DNA from: an uncultured archaeon
GTDB taxonomy: Archaea > Nanobdellota > Nanobdellia > Woesearchaeales > CAIVOO01
Assembly: GCA_903904885.1 (NCBI GenBank)
Contig: CAIVED010000024.1
Coordinates: 1-64,000, forward strand
Direction of reading: 5' to 3'
DNA: 64,000 nt
A model generated the notes under the pieces. It saw only the letters and a program-made list of their open reading frames with translations, had not been told where the DNA came from and did not search any database. Every line of letters begins with the position of its first letter. The first letter of the stretch is position 1. The position numbers and the translations under genes were made by a program. Positions 51,415 through 59,846 of the stretch are shown here, piece after piece.

Positions 51415-52191
51415 TTATTGTGTCAAAAGCGCTGATGTGGATTGCTGCAAGTAACGTGCTGCTTCGCCCATAATAATCTGGTTGTCTCTCATCAGTTTGC
51501 CCTGGGCATCTATGCAGAATTTTTCGGGATATCCGTTTCTTATTTGAATTATTCTCGCCTTAACATTATCGCCGCTTAACCCTCCGGCGATGCCTATCCT
51601 TGTATTTGGCATGCTCTCTCTTAGTGCATTCATCAACTCAAGCCCTCTTTTGATATCAAAATCTTTGGAAGTCCCGCCTGAAGGGTCTATCAATGCCCAT
51701 TTTACTAACTGGTCATATCCTGATGCCCGTCTTGCAATATCATCAACGGACAGCCCTTCCATGGCGATTGCAGGTATTTGCATTACAATCCTCATTCTTT
51801 GGTATTCCTGGAGAATCTTCCCTATCTGTTCAAGTTGCGGCCAGGCAACGTTCAGCTGTATCGCGCGGCAAAGGCTGTCGTCATACATTTTGCCAATCGA
51901 AAAAAGCTGCCTTACCTGCTCTGCAAGCGTTTCATTTTTTTCTGTGAAATAGTGCATCATGGGCAATGTCCACCTGGTGGTGCACTCTGAAAGAAACGGA
52001 AGTTCTTTTGCAGGAGGGCTTCTCGTTCCCCCAACAGCGAGATTGTTTAGCCTGTTTTTGGAAACAATGAACCCAAACATTGGGAGATAGTCTTCATTCG
52101 GAAAACCATTTGCCATCAAAATGTCTGTCACTTCTTTGACGTCCCGTTCGGTCTTGAATCCGGTAATCCCCAGGTATGGTTTTTCTTTCAT
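51415..52191 (-). CDS. TrpF-like TIM-barrel protein
   Basis: 258 aa. GITGFKTERDVKEVTDIL at the start, AIQLNVAWPQLEQIGKIL, LIDPSGGTSKDFDI and IGIAGGLSGDNVKARI mirror phosphoribosylanthranilate isomerase (CGIT...; LLDS..GGTGK.FDW; AGGL..ENV). The catalytic Cys/Asp positions are not clearly conserved: GITG replaces CGIT, and Asp is in LIDPSGG. No other trp genes are nearby. May act on a phosphoribosyl compound other than PRA. Confidence 0.65.
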   Translation of the reverse strand: MKEKPYLGITGFKTERDVKEVTDILMANGFPNEDYLPMFGFIVSKNRLNNLAVGGTRSPPAKELPFLSECTTRWTLPMMHYFTEKNETLAEQVRQLFSIGKMYDDSLCRAIQLNVAWPQLEQIGKILQEYQRMRIVMQIPAIAMEGLSVDDIARRASGYDQLVKWALIDPSGGTSKDFDIKRGLELMNALRESMPNTRIGIAGGLSGDNVKARIIQIRNGYPEKFCIDAQGKLMRDNQIIMGEAARYLQQSTSALLTQ

Positions 52192-52257
52192 TTTTGTTTT
52201 TATTTTAAAGTGGCAATAATGGAAAGGTTAATAAATTTATTTATTCTCCCCAATTGA

Positions 52258-52923
52258 ATGGAAAGCAAACTTTTGTATTTTGAGGATTTCGCCGCCCAGC
52301 TAATGGAAGGGAAGAGGGATTTTTCTGGTATGGAAATAAGAAGGAATAAAAAACAACTCTCCTCTCCTGACAAAGCAAAAATGTTAAGAGTTCTGAGCGA
52401 ATATCTCCTAACGCAGGATTTGCAGGCAAATCCAGTCATACTGTCAAATTCAAACATCTCTGAAGATGTGGACCTTAAAGGATTGCAAATGCCTTTCCTT
52501 GTTGGCATTAAGCTAAATTATCCAAATTCGAGATTGGGCAATGCGAATCTTGAAAAAGCAAATCTCAGTGATTCTTATTTTCGTGATGCAAGGCTTGGAA
52601 ATTCAAATTTAAGAGGAGCAATTCTTACAAGAACAAGGATTTATAGCTCCAGTTTTTACGCTGCAGACCTGCAAGGTGCGGATATATCCTTTGCTGACAT
52701 GTCTCATTCTGGTTTTCGTAAATCCATCCTTAAGAATGCCAATGTCTCGGGGACAGATTTTATGAGGGCATCATTCGAGGAAGCGGACTTGTCAGGAGTC
52801 GTGGGCTTGGAACAGGCCAAAAATCTTGAATATGCGTTGTTCCTTAGAACAATAATCGATCCGCAAAACAAGGAAATACTTGAAAGGTTATTAAAAGACA
52901 GATTTGTTGTTAGAAATCAATAA
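52258..52923 (+). CDS. Pentapeptide-repeat protein
   Basis: 221 aa. The central region has A(N/D)LxX repeats (NANLEKANLSDSYFRDARLG; NSNLRGAILTRTRI; ADLQGADISFADMSHSGF; SGTDFMRASFEEADLSG). Such repeats form a right-handed quadrilateral beta helix. The first 90 residues are a helical non-repeat domain. Function unknown; DNA-gyrase mimicry is known for one branch only. Ends overlapping the convergent zinc-ribbon gene by 7 nt. Confidence 0.82.
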   Translation: MESKLLYFEDFAAQLMEGKRDFSGMEIRRNKKQLSSPDKAKMLRVLSEYLLTQDLQANPVILSNSNISEDVDLKGLQMPFLVGIKLNYPNSRLGNANLEKANLSDSYFRDARLGNSNLRGAILTRTRIYSSSFYAADLQGADISFADMSHSGFRKSILKNANVSGTDFMRASFEEADLSGVVGLEQAKNLEYALFLRTIIDPQNKEILERLLKDRFVVRNQ

Positions 52924-53048
52924 ATCTCCGGCAGCTTCTCCTTCTCTTCCTCAGAAACAGTAACGATTACATCGCAGTCCTTACAGTAGAATAACTCCTT
53001 GCCTATCTGCATGGCTGCCCTTCCGCAATATGTGCATTTAACCGGCAT
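52917..53048 (-). CDS. 43-aa zinc-ribbon protein
   Basis: Sequence starts MPVKCTYCGRAAMQIGKELF, followed by YCKDCDVIVTVSEEEKE: two CxxC knuckles about 19 residues apart form a zinc ribbon. Preceded by gggggaa upstream of the ATG. Common small archaeal zinc-ribbon type; role unknown. Confidence 0.7.
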   Translation of the reverse strand: MPVKCTYCGRAAMQIGKELFYCKDCDVIVTVSEEEKEKLPEIY

Positions 53049-53123
53049 TTCCCCCAACGATACTGGTAAATAATTATTCCGACGGAGTTTATAAATGGTT
53101 TGTATATGGTGTATATGCTTCAG

Positions 53124-54323
53124 CTAATCTCCGTCGCACATCATTGACATAAAGCTGTCTGTTGTCTGGTAGTACTTTGGGAATGTTACTATTTTCCTGA
53201 TCTGCGCTTTTGCTGGCGCGTCCAACCCGACCTTTTGGCAGAATGTCCTTATGTAATTTTCTTTGTCTTTAAATGTTGGCGTGAGATTGTGCTGATAGTG
53301 GAAAATTGCATCCCTTAAGGAGCTCTTAAACATCTGCATCATTTCCCGCTGGAATCCTTCTCTCAAGGAAGAATCAATAGGGTTAACAAGCAGTTTTCTG
53401 AAGTCACCCCGCTTAAAATGGGAATACAAATCAACCACCTCGTCAACGTCAATAAGGTGCAAATCCCTTCCGTCAAAAACCTTGTCGTCAAAGTCCTGGA
53501 ACCCCTGTTTCCTGTAGCCCAGCAGGCAAAGCACAGCCAGCATTTCCGCGTCCTGCCTGATTATTTCATCCCTGCATTGTGGCAGGAATTCTGACGGACT
53601 CTTTCCCTCAACTTTCTGCAGGAATAAAAATTCCTCGACATCCCCTTCATAGTATCCGATTACCGGCGGGGTTTTAACTCCCTTTTCAGCTAGTTCAATG
53701 GTCATTTCCAGCTCGGTCTTTGATTTTGTTTTTTGAACATGCGCAAGATTTGTAAGCCTGTAGCTCGGCGGTTCGTATAGACAGCTAATGGATGTGTCTG
53801 CGCCCTTTGCATAGACAGTAATATTTCCGCCCTGTCTCTGAAGCTCAAAAAACATTACAGGCCTTTTTCCCTTTGATTCGGCTTTCCTGCCTATGGGCTC
53901 AAAATTCTCGGGCACAAGAAGTTTCGGCTCTATGTCGCCAAACTCTTCGTTTATCGCCAGGTGCGCAACTCCTCCCAGGCGATAATTTGTCCATTCTGTA
54001 TGTGGAACTTTCTGATTTGTTTTAAAGTCATAGGTTGCTGTTTCCCGGCAGGTCCATAGCCCCCTTAATACCGTTGGCTCTCCCCTGTAAAGAAAAACAT
54101 TTTTCCCAAGCTGCTGAAAATCCGGGCTGCCTACAGGAGGATCATATATTCCTACTCCTGCGCAGAGCCCTTCGCCGGTTAATGCCCCGGTTATTAGCGC
54201 AAGCTCCTCAATCCATCTTTTTGGATTTTTTCCCAGCGCTTTGTACACCCCCTTGGTTAGGTGCTCTTCTATAAAGTGCAGAAGATCCTTTCTTGCAGGC
54301 ACGTGATGGTGATTGAATTTCAT
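53124..54323 (-). CDS. Atypical protein kinase-like protein (probably catalytically altered)
   Basis: 399 aa. The second half follows a Bud32/RIO-like kinase order: TELEMTIELAEKGVKTPPVI (helix C and hinge), EEFLFLQKVEGKSPSEF, AEMLAVLCLLGYRKQGFQDF, then DLHLIDVDEVVDLYSHF in place of the DFG Asp segment. The HxD catalytic loop is not present in its standard form (GFQDFDD). The N-terminal 150 residues are unassigned (TYDFKTNQKVPHTEWTNYRL). Could be a pseudokinase or a phosphotransferase of unknown substrate. Confidence 0.6.
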   Translation of the reverse strand: MKFNHHHVPARKDLLHFIEEHLTKGVYKALGKNPKRWIEELALITGALTGEGLCAGVGIYDPPVGSPDFQQLGKNVFLYRGEPTVLRGLWTCRETATYDFKTNQKVPHTEWTNYRLGGVAHLAINEEFGDIEPKLLVPENFEPIGRKAESKGKRPVMFFELQRQGGNITVYAKGADTSISCLYEPPSYRLTNLAHVQKTKSKTELEMTIELAEKGVKTPPVIGYYEGDVEEFLFLQKVEGKSPSEFLPQCRDEIIRQDAEMLAVLCLLGYRKQGFQDFDDKVFDGRDLHLIDVDEVVDLYSHFKRGDFRKLLVNPIDSSLREGFQREMMQMFKSSLRDAIFHYQHNLTPTFKDKENYIRTFCQKVGLDAPAKAQIRKIVTFPKYYQTTDSFMSMMCDGD

Positions 54324-54427
54324 ATCGTTGGCTCTTAACGCAACTATTTAAATCTTATTATTTTAATTATTTAATAGTAGTTACAATTGGAAAGTTTTAT
54401 AAATCTCCTGCGCTGGAAAATAAAAAA

Positions 54428-55219
54428 ATGGAAGAAAAATATTTCAGCTGTGACCCTGTAGCCTGCAACGCTGAATGTTGCAGAAGCATTTCAACAAAGC
54501 CGGTTATGACTTTTGGGGATTTTCTCAGGATAGGCCAGCATTTAGGCAAAACTGCAACAGACATCTGGCTCGAGAGCGGCAACGTTGCGGTTGTTCCTTT
54601 ACAGGACAGGGAGGGAATTGCTGCGCTTGCAGCCTTGGCTTTGTTTCACAATCCTTGTCCGTATTTGTCTGAGCAAAACAAATGCAACATCTATAACTCA
54701 AGGCCGCTTGGATGCCTTGAATTCCCGTTTACAGCAATTGAAGATGGGCACGTTGACATTGAAGGATATCATTCTTTGGACTGCATGAAAAATGTCCGGC
54801 TATTCCCTGCGCAAAGAAAACTTTGCAAAGCAGTGGGTAGAATAGCAGAGGAGGAAACCAGACTGGACATCGAGCTTTTCTGGTCTGAAAACCTGCGCGG
54901 GTGCATTGACATTTTTTCACAGATGCAATATGAAGAAATAGCCAGAAGAGCGCTGGGAGTAATAGCAAATGGCAAAGTTTCCCCTGCCATGGCCCGTGAG
55001 GTGAGAATCTCTGCAGGGGAGATGCATCTGCTTATCAGTTCAAAAGGATATGACAGTATTGGTGTTAGGGAATTATGCAATTTTCTTGAGCCGATGGTTT
55101 ATGCCATTAAAAGAGAACAATTTGCCGAAGTGTTCAGGAAGGCTGAAAAATTTAAGCACAGGTACAAAAAGACTTCAGATGAACTTAGGAAATTAGCGGG
55201 GTTTTTCAATAGCTTTTAG
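54428..55219 (+). CDS. YkgJ-family metal-binding protein
   Basis: 263 aa. The YkgJ (Fe/Zn-chelating) Cys pattern is CNAECCRS, CPYLSEQNKCNIYNSRPLGC, then LEFPF, as in that family. The remainder is helical, with no other domain. Proposed to bind a metal or iron-sulfur centre; the substrate is unknown. TATA gttttataaatc about 30 nt before the ATG. The 3' end overlaps the convergent ProRS gene by 14 nt. Confidence 0.83.
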   Translation: MEEKYFSCDPVACNAECCRSISTKPVMTFGDFLRIGQHLGKTATDIWLESGNVAVVPLQDREGIAALAALALFHNPCPYLSEQNKCNIYNSRPLGCLEFPFTAIEDGHVDIEGYHSLDCMKNVRLFPAQRKLCKAVGRIAEEETRLDIELFWSENLRGCIDIFSQMQYEEIARRALGVIANGKVSPAMAREVRISAGEMHLLISSKGYDSIGVRELCNFLEPMVYAIKREQFAEVFRKAEKFKHRYKKTSDELRKLAGFFNSF

Positions 55220-56663
55220 AAACATAAACCTCATGCTCTGCTTTCTTCCCGCAGTATACGCATTTTCCGGATGGCTTCTCGTCAACAGGAATTGCAACAA
55301 GCTTTGCGCCGCCTGTCTTGTCCTTTATCTCATCTTCGCAAGTTGAATCGCTGCACCACATTGCCCTGACTATCTTTTTGCTGTCAATGGCTTTTTTCAG
55401 CTCGTCAAATGTTTTGGCATTGACTGTCGAATCTTTCAGCATTTTTCTTGATTTTTCAAGGAGGGATATCTGCATCGCTTCCAGCTCTTTTTCAACCTCT
55501 TTTTTCACATCAGAAAGTTTCACTGTTTTTTTCTCCCCGCTGTCTCTCCTTACTAAAACTGCCTGGGATTTTTCAAGGTCCTTTGGCCCAAATTCAATTC
55601 TTATCGGAACGCCTTTTAGTTCCCATTCGTTGAATTTCCGGCCGGGGGTGTAGCCTTCCCGGTCGTCGATTATGACAGAAAATTCCTTTTCCAGCTCTTT
55701 TTTCAGTTTGCTGCATTCTGCAACAACCTTGTCTTTTGTTGCGTCAAATAAAATAGGAACAATTGCTATCTGAACCGGCGCGACTTTCGGAGGCAAAACC
55801 AGTCCTTTGTCGTCTGAATGGGCCATTATCATGACACCAATCATCCTTGTGGTTATTGCCCAGGTGTTTTGGTAAACATATTTTTCCTTTTCATCCTTGT
55901 CTACAAATTTGAGATTGAATGCCTTTGCGAATATCTGCCCGTCATGGTGGGCGTCAGGCCCCTGGACAAGCCTTCCGTTAGGCGTCACAAACTCAAGCGC
56001 ATGGGTGTATTCTGCGCCTGCGAATTTCTCCTTCTCTGTCTTTTTCCCATGGATTCCGGCGAGAGCAAGAACATTTTCGCAGGTGTCAACCCACAAATTC
56101 ATTATGTCTTTGATTTCTTTTTCAGCCTCGGGTTTTGTTGCAAAAGCTGTGTGGCCCTCGTTCCACAAAAATTCCCTTGTCCTTATGAATGGGACGGGAT
56201 TCTTGAACTCCCATCTTACAACATTGTTCCACTGGTTTAATCTTAGAGGCAAATCCCTCCATGAGCGGATCCATTTTGAATAGGAATCATACATTATAGT
56301 CTCGGAAGTTGGCCTTACTGCCAGACGCTCTCCGAGTTTTGTGTTGCCCCCATAATCAACCCATGCAACTTCCGGGGAGAATCCAGTGAGATGTGTTGCC
56401 TCTTTTTTCAGCAACGATTCCGGAATGAACAATGGGAAGTATGCATTTTTAATTCCCATTTTTTTCAGTCGGATGTCAACATAGCTTTGTATTTTCTCCC
56501 AGACTGCATATGCCGCAGGCCTAAGGACAATGCATCCCGAAACAGAGGAATAGTCGACGAATTCAGATTTCAGCAAAACCTGCTGGTACCACTCAGAAAA
56601 ATCCGCATCTTTCTTTGCTGTAATCCCAAGCAGGTTCTCTTTTTCGTCCTTTTTTGCGGGCAT
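55206..56663 (-). CDS. proS: Prolyl-tRNA synthetase, archaeal type
   Basis: 485 aa from the ATG at 56663, 30 nt after TATA actttaaatac; a longer frame to 56735 would start inside the promoter. Class II motifs: LRPAAYAVWEKIQSYVDIRL, PLFIPESLL, AVRPTSETIMY, LPLRLNQWNNVVRWE, and HDGQIFAKAFNLKF. The C-terminal zinc domain (WCSDSTC and CVYCG) and terminal KSY are archaeal/eukaryote-type. Charges tRNA-Pro. Confidence 0.95.
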   Translation of the reverse strand: MPAKKDEKENLLGITAKKDADFSEWYQQVLLKSEFVDYSSVSGCIVLRPAAYAVWEKIQSYVDIRLKKMGIKNAYFPLFIPESLLKKEATHLTGFSPEVAWVDYGGNTKLGERLAVRPTSETIMYDSYSKWIRSWRDLPLRLNQWNNVVRWEFKNPVPFIRTREFLWNEGHTAFATKPEAEKEIKDIMNLWVDTCENVLALAGIHGKKTEKEKFAGAEYTHALEFVTPNGRLVQGPDAHHDGQIFAKAFNLKFVDKDEKEKYVYQNTWAITTRMIGVMIMAHSDDKGLVLPPKVAPVQIAIVPILFDATKDKVVAECSKLKKELEKEFSVIIDDREGYTPGRKFNEWELKGVPIRIEFGPKDLEKSQAVLVRRDSGEKKTVKLSDVKKEVEKELEAMQISLLEKSRKMLKDSTVNAKTFDELKKAIDSKKIVRAMWCSDSTCEDEIKDKTGGAKLVAIPVDEKPSGKCVYCGKKAEHEVYVSKSY

Positions 56664-56774
56664 AGCTGTCTGGGGTGATGATGAGTATTTAAAGTTTTTC
56701 AGGGAGATTCGTGATTTTTCAGGTAGAACCATCAACCATAAGCTATTTAAATGACCGCCTTGCTCCCGCGGTCT

Positions 56775-57119
56775 ATGCTAGGAGTTATCGACGAGACAGT
56801 CAGGCGGCTCGCGGAAAACGCAGAGAACGGAAGGATAAGGTCAGAGGACATTCCGGAGTCCCTGCGCGAGCTGGGTGGCATAATCTATCAGGAAGTGGCG
56901 AAGGCTGTTTTCGGCAACCATTACCGCCCGGAAGTCGTTGGCGCAATGAAGTTTTTAGAGAGATTCTGCATGAGCGCAGGAGATGTGCCAATCTTTGATT
57001 TATTGGCGATGAAATGCGTTGCCTTGGAATGGTCTGAACGAGTATACGCCAGAACAGGCAAACTTCCGATCGAGAGGGAAAATATCCGGGGGCTGGCACA
57101 GCAAATCTACAAGGGATAA
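56775..57119 (+). CDS. Small helical protein, first of a paralogous pair
   Basis: 114 aa from the ATG at 56775. An upstream ATG (56751) overlaps the TATA-like ctatttaaatg, so it is probably before the transcription start; the 56775 start also aligns with the next protein. The N-terminus (IDETVRRLAENAENGRIRSE, then DIPESLREL) aligns with the 57121 product (IIEQCMEMLKGKAGENGYIN, then VPREL). Soluble, all-helical. Function unknown; 1 nt before the next gene. Confidence 0.6.
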   Translation: MLGVIDETVRRLAENAENGRIRSEDIPESLRELGGIIYQEVAKAVFGNHYRPEVVGAMKFLERFCMSAGDVPIFDLLAMKCVALEWSERVYARTGKLPIERENIRGLAQQIYKG

Positions 57120-57120
57120 A

Positions 57121-57483
57121 ATGGAAGAGATAATAGAGCAGTGCATGGAAATGCTGAAGGGAAAGGCCGGTGAAAATGGCTATATTAATCCTGCCAATGT
57201 TCCCAGGGAACTAGTGCAGATTACCCGGCAGCTCGTTACGGATTTTACTTCAAGACATGAACGCGGCCTGAACGGCAGTCCTGCCACGGTTGTAGTTCTT
57301 CCGCTTATACTGAGAGCAATTAATCAAAACCTTCCCCTGCATCAGGAGGATGTGGACGCTATCCACGCATCCCTGCAGAGCATGGCAGATATTTACCGCA
57401 GGGATGGCAGAGAAATGGCTGAAGACCCGTCCTACGGCCCTCCTTTGAAAGCAGCCTATTTGGCTTTGGAAAGAGGGGAATAG
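57121..57483 (+). CDS. Small helical protein, second of a paralogous pair
   Basis: 120 aa. A longer frame from 57019 overlaps the previous gene; the ATG at 57121 follows its stop by 1 nt. It shares the N-terminal pattern with the 56775 product and then diverges (TVVVLPLILRAINQNLPLHQ). The pair probably arose by tandem duplication and may form a heterodimer. No family known. Confidence 0.6.
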   Translation: MEEIIEQCMEMLKGKAGENGYINPANVPRELVQITRQLVTDFTSRHERGLNGSPATVVVLPLILRAINQNLPLHQEDVDAIHASLQSMADIYRRDGREMAEDPSYGPPLKAAYLALERGE

Positions 57484-57510
57484 TGCAATAATAGTAGTAA
57501 AAACCGAAAC

Positions 57511-57585
57511 CTTTATATAGTACCTCTACTTTCTTATTCACTATTGGGTGACAAAAACACCCATTGGGATGGTTAAAAGAGGAGG
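57511..57585 (+). promoter_or_regulatory. Promoter and leader hairpin of the 57595 gene
   Basis: TATA ctttatatag (57511-57520) should start RNA near 57543. The leader then begins with a hairpin TGGGTG (57545-57550) / CACCCA (57558-57563) around ACAAAAA, followed by the Shine-Dalgarno agaggagg (57579-57585). A structured leader with a strong ribosome site is unlike the mostly leaderless neighbours and suggests high or controlled expression. Confidence 0.45.
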
Positions 57586-57594
57586 ATGATTAAA

Positions 57595-58230
57595 ATGGCA
57601 GAAAACAAAATTCCAAAGGAAGTTGAAGTTGTTCAAAAAGGAGCAAAAGCTATGGCCTCAGTGCCTAAGCGGTTTGCAGGATTCAATGAAGCGCTGTTCC
57701 ATAAGCTTTACACTGGCCTTGTTAAAACAGGCAAGGACGGAAAGCCTACAACCGAAGGTGCAGATGCAAAGGGCACAACTGCCGAATTATCAAATTACCT
57801 AATGGAGCATATTGTTTCAGCTCTTGGCTGGAAATATGATAAGGAAACTCAGGAATTCCTGAAGAAAAAGGCAAACGCAATGGGAACAACCATGGGCGGG
57901 TTGCTTATGGGTGACCATGGGATAAAGCCAGGAACTCTTGAGCATCTTGTTGCCCAGGCAGCTCAGGGAGGAACAAAGTTCCTTATGGAGAATGGTGCGG
58001 GAGCAATAACTGAAGCGGTTACTGAGCCATACTCTAACACAGAAGTAAGCCAGGCAGGTGCAGAGGCTATGCATGCGATTGAAAACAACCAGGACTCACT
58101 TAAGGCGGCAAAGGACATAATCAAGGAAGCATTTGGAAAAGATGCGCCTAAAAATCTTGCCAGCATGGGCGGGAAGCCGGTTGCAGAATATTTCGCAGTG
58201 GCTGCCAGGCAGCTTTACGGAAAAAATTAA
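57595..58230 (+). CDS. Hypothetical protein, 211 aa
   Basis: Starts MAENKIPKEVEVVQKGAKAM. The second ATG (57595) is chosen because aggagg is 9 nt upstream; the first ATG (57586) abuts the aggagg. Mostly helical with Gly/Ala-rich parts (NAMGTTMGGLLMGDHGIKPG, NGAGAITEAVTEPYSNTEVS). No signal or membrane segment. No family recognised. The 3' end overlaps the convergent membrane gene by 4 nt. Confidence 0.6.
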   Translation: MAENKIPKEVEVVQKGAKAMASVPKRFAGFNEALFHKLYTGLVKTGKDGKPTTEGADAKGTTAELSNYLMEHIVSALGWKYDKETQEFLKKKANAMGTTMGGLLMGDHGIKPGTLEHLVAQAAQGGTKFLMENGAGAITEAVTEPYSNTEVSQAGAEAMHAIENNQDSLKAAKDIIKEAFGKDAPKNLASMGGKPVAEYFAVAARQLYGKN

Positions 58231-59060
58231 TTTTTTCTTTTTTTAAGTTCTAATTCCTGAACTACATTTATCATGTAGACTCTTGCAGATACAAAGAATA
58301 GCATCAAAAGAATAATTCCCATTATCATACCAAGGACCGCATTAAGCGTGAACAGGCCGAATATTATCAAGTTTATAACGATAGCGCAGGCAATCACGAT
58401 AAGGTATGCGGCAATAACCCTTGATTTCAGGAATGAAAACAAAACAGTCTTCTTGAGAACATCCCTTATTCTGCCAGTCAGGGAGTAGGAGACAATCGCG
58501 AAGTAGCCGACAACTATGAACGTGAGGGCCATGCCGAGGTTCAGTATCATCCCGTTTGGGCTCGCTCCCATGGATGAAAATGCCTCTGCGAAAAACATCT
58601 GTATCGAAACATAAAGTATCAGGGAAACAATTGCTGCCCAGATGACACTTGTGACAGCGAATGTTTTGAGGTACTGCAGGTAACTGGTTTTTCTCCCGGA
58701 AATCCTGAATGCGTTCCACCAGTTGAATGCCTGGAAGGCAACCCAGACAACCAGAATGGAAATCACAAGAAAAAATGCGAGCTTCTTTATCTCAAAAAGT
58801 TCCTGGGCAATTTGCTGCACAACCGGAGCAGAGGCATAAATCCCCTGGTCCTGGACAGCAGAGACCATTGTCGGAGTCTGCTGCATTATTATTGTTGCAT
58901 GGGCGATAATCCTGTCAAAATACAGCTTGTAGATGAATCCGAAGAATGTCAGGAAGACAAAATCAACGAGAACAACAAGAAGCATCAAGGGCCATCTTTG
59001 CAGAAGGTCTGATAACGTCTTCTTCAGCTGGACAACCGGTTCATACTTGATTCGCCCCAT
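58227..59060 (-). CDS. Six-helix membrane protein
   Basis: 277 aa from the ATG at 59060; the longer frame begins with TTG. Six hydrophobic segments (for example LMLLVVLVDFVFLTFFGFIY, AFFLVISILVVWVAFQAF, VIAAYLIVIACAIVINLIIF) with a basic C-terminus (LELKKRKN). TATA gtataaaaag about 25 nt upstream. Resembles small unnamed archaeal membrane families; function unknown. Confidence 0.6.
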   Translation of the reverse strand: MGRIKYEPVVQLKKTLSDLLQRWPLMLLVVLVDFVFLTFFGFIYKLYFDRIIAHATIIMQQTPTMVSAVQDQGIYASAPVVQQIAQELFEIKKLAFFLVISILVVWVAFQAFNWWNAFRISGRKTSYLQYLKTFAVTSVIWAAIVSLILYVSIQMFFAEAFSSMGASPNGMILNLGMALTFIVVGYFAIVSYSLTGRIRDVLKKTVLFSFLKSRVIAAYLIVIACAIVINLIIFGLFTLNAVLGMIMGIILLMLFFVSARVYMINVVQELELKKRKN

Positions 59061-59102
59061 ATTACCCAATTTTCGGCTGTTCTTTTTATACTTTGTGAAA
59101 AT

Positions 59103-59112
59103 GTTTTTAAAT
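59103..59112 (+). promoter_or_regulatory. TATA box of the tRNA-like gene
   Basis: gtttttaaatg lies about 30-35 nt before the first base of the tRNA-like sequence at 59142, the usual archaeal spacing. A run of Ts (59234-59239) follows the 3' end and can terminate transcription. Confidence 0.5.
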
Positions 59113-59141
59113 GAGGCGAAAAATCCAGGTAATTAAAGTCT

Positions 59142-59234
59142 GCCCCCGTAGCATAGTAGCCATTGCGGCTGCCTAGTATTGCCGGAAGGCGAAAAGAAAG
59201 CAGCAGGTCGGGAGTGCAAGTCTCCCTGGGGGCT
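59142..59234 (+). tRNA. tRNA-like gene with a 20-nt anticodon-loop insertion and altered elbow
   Basis: Acceptor GCCCCCG (59142-59148) pairs with TGGGGGC (59227-59233), with one G-U. D stem GCA(T)/(T)TGC, G26. Anticodon stem GCTGC (59168-59172) / GCAGC (59200-59204), variable region AGGTC, T arm GGGAG TGCAAGT CTCCC. The loop between the anticodon arms is 27 nt, so an intron-like insertion of 20 nt containing GCC-GGAA-GGC is present. T8-A14, G15-C48, G19-C56 and T54-A58 are kept. However position 18 is A and position 55 is G, both partners of the elbow contact changed. Removing 20 contiguous nt would leave AGA or AGT as anticodon; A34 is unexpected in archaea. The identity is not assigned. Confidence 0.65.
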
Positions 59235-59275
59235 TTTTTCACTATTTTTTTAAATCCTCCTATCTTTCCCATTCC

Positions 59276-59809
59276 ATGATTCCGGTTTTGGTGGGGGATG
59301 GGATAACAATAACAGCAAGCAGGGTTCCATCAGGTGACACCATAATCGGGGTTATTCTGGGGGTTACTCTTTTCGGTCTTGTAGTTGTTCTCTATTTGCT
59401 ATACCGGTTTTTCAGGAAATCAGGATTTGAGAAGGATATGATTATGCGCGCTGAGGTTGCCCATGAATACTCCCAGATGAGGAAGCAGGAGATAAGCGAG
59501 AAAAGGAAAAAAACAATTGAGACAAAAAAGCTTGAGAAAAAGGAAGAGCCAAAGACTGGAACAGTTCCAGGAACTGTTGGAACTGTGGAACCGTGGCCGG
59601 AATATGTTCCTGACAAGCATCTGAAGGAGGATGAGAAGCAGATTGTCAACATCATGAAAGCCAGGGAAGGCAAGTGCGAGCAGGGGACTTTGAGAGTTGT
59701 TTCAGGAATGCCAAAGTCATCATTAAGCAGGATTCTGAAGGAACTTGAGGAAAGGAATATAATATCCAAGGAAAAGCGCGGGAAGAAGAATATGGTTTTT
59801 CTGAGGTAG
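59276..59809 (+). CDS. Membrane-anchored winged-helix regulator
   Basis: 177 aa. An N-terminal transmembrane segment (IIGVILGVTLFGLVVVLYLL, about 23-43) is followed by a charged coiled linker and a C-terminal winged helix (KEDEKQIVNIMKAREGKCEQ, then TLRVVSGMPKSSLSRILKEL, then EERNIISKEKRGKKNMVFL). This N-in membrane plus C-terminal wHTH design is common in archaea and lets a DNA-binding protein respond at the membrane. The target is unknown. Followed by element copy D. Confidence 0.75.
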   Translation: MIPVLVGDGITITASRVPSGDTIIGVILGVTLFGLVVVLYLLYRFFRKSGFEKDMIMRAEVAHEYSQMRKQEISEKRKKTIETKKLEKKEEPKTGTVPGTVGTVEPWPEYVPDKHLKEDEKQIVNIMKAREGKCEQGTLRVVSGMPKSSLSRILKELEERNIISKEKRGKKNMVFLR

Positions 59810-59846
59810 TTGTTTTTGATTCATTTCTCGTAAATAAAATTCCGAG

